Origin: Pseudoalteromonas neustonica
Lineage (GTDB): Bacteria; Pseudomonadota; Gammaproteobacteria; Enterobacterales; Alteromonadaceae
NCBI RefSeq assembly: GCF_001653135.1
Contig: NZ_BDDS01000010.1
Span: forward strand, 48,959-112,958
Direction: 5' to 3'
Length of the DNA stretch: 64,000 nucleotides
Shown: in pieces, positions 63,480-64,000 of the stretch
Position numbering within the stretch: position 1 is the stretch's first letter
How the letters are laid out: each line of letters starts with the position of its first letter
Notes under the pieces: model-generated
Database searches by the model: none
Told to the model about the DNA's origin: nothing
Seen by the model: only the letters and a program-made list of their open reading frames with translations
Position numbers and translations under genes: made by a program

Positions 63480-64000
<521 letters not shown>

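Overview
The window looks like a chromosomal segment of a marine gammaproteobacterium of the order Alteromonadales, most probably Pseudoalteromonas. The grounds are the AT-leaning base composition, the long Vibrio/Alteromonadales-type purC, the dusB-fis and rpsU-yqeY-dnaG-rpoD blocks, a TonB receptor beside a TPR-sulfotransferase, and several large c-di-GMP proteins. The genus is an inference from gene content; no rRNA or tRNA gene was seen.

Bases 1-16300: the end of mutM; a zinc-flavoured ABC exporter-type operon (ATPase, His-rich permease, DUF3299) behind a Zur-like box; purC; a four-gene coupled operon (periplasmic cupredoxin, GGDEF/EAL sensor, DUF3034, truncated-haemoglobin lipoprotein); a glycosyltransferase; a sulfurtransferase; a TonB receptor with a sulfotransferase; and fbp, whose 3' flank carries heptamer arrays. 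Bases 16400-36400: a metalloprotease split by a frameshift, a REP-like dyad, DUF2884, a small Cys-rich secreted protein with a glutaredoxin, a chemoreceptor, rsuA, zapE, a CadC/ToxR-like regulator, CreA, LysE, a class C serine hydrolase, a histone-deacetylase-fold enzyme, and a CBS-PAS-GGDEF-EAL protein. A MITE-like element lies at 27375-27650.

Bases 36400-57200 are mostly core genome: a 7TM-DISM phosphodiesterase whose last codons come from a repeat element, the purH-methyltransferase-purD cluster, dusB-fis, prmA, the macromolecular synthesis block rpsU-yqeY-dnaG-rpoD, rsmD, and divergently ftsY (with a very long repetitive N-terminus), ftsE, ftsX and rpoH. rpoH is preceded by an exact CIRCE inverted repeat.

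Bases 57200-64000 are accessory: a beta-lactamase-like serine hydrolase behind two tandem BlaI/MecI-type dyads, then a decayed zone with gene fragments, MITE copies, two group II intron tails, an IS1182-type transposase remnant, a GHKL ATPase remnant, orphan small genes and a HigBA-like toxin-antitoxin pair with a promoter that predicts leaderless toxin mRNA. The window ends inside a heptamer tandem array of at least 18 copies. No CRISPR array, prophage or complete defence operon was found.
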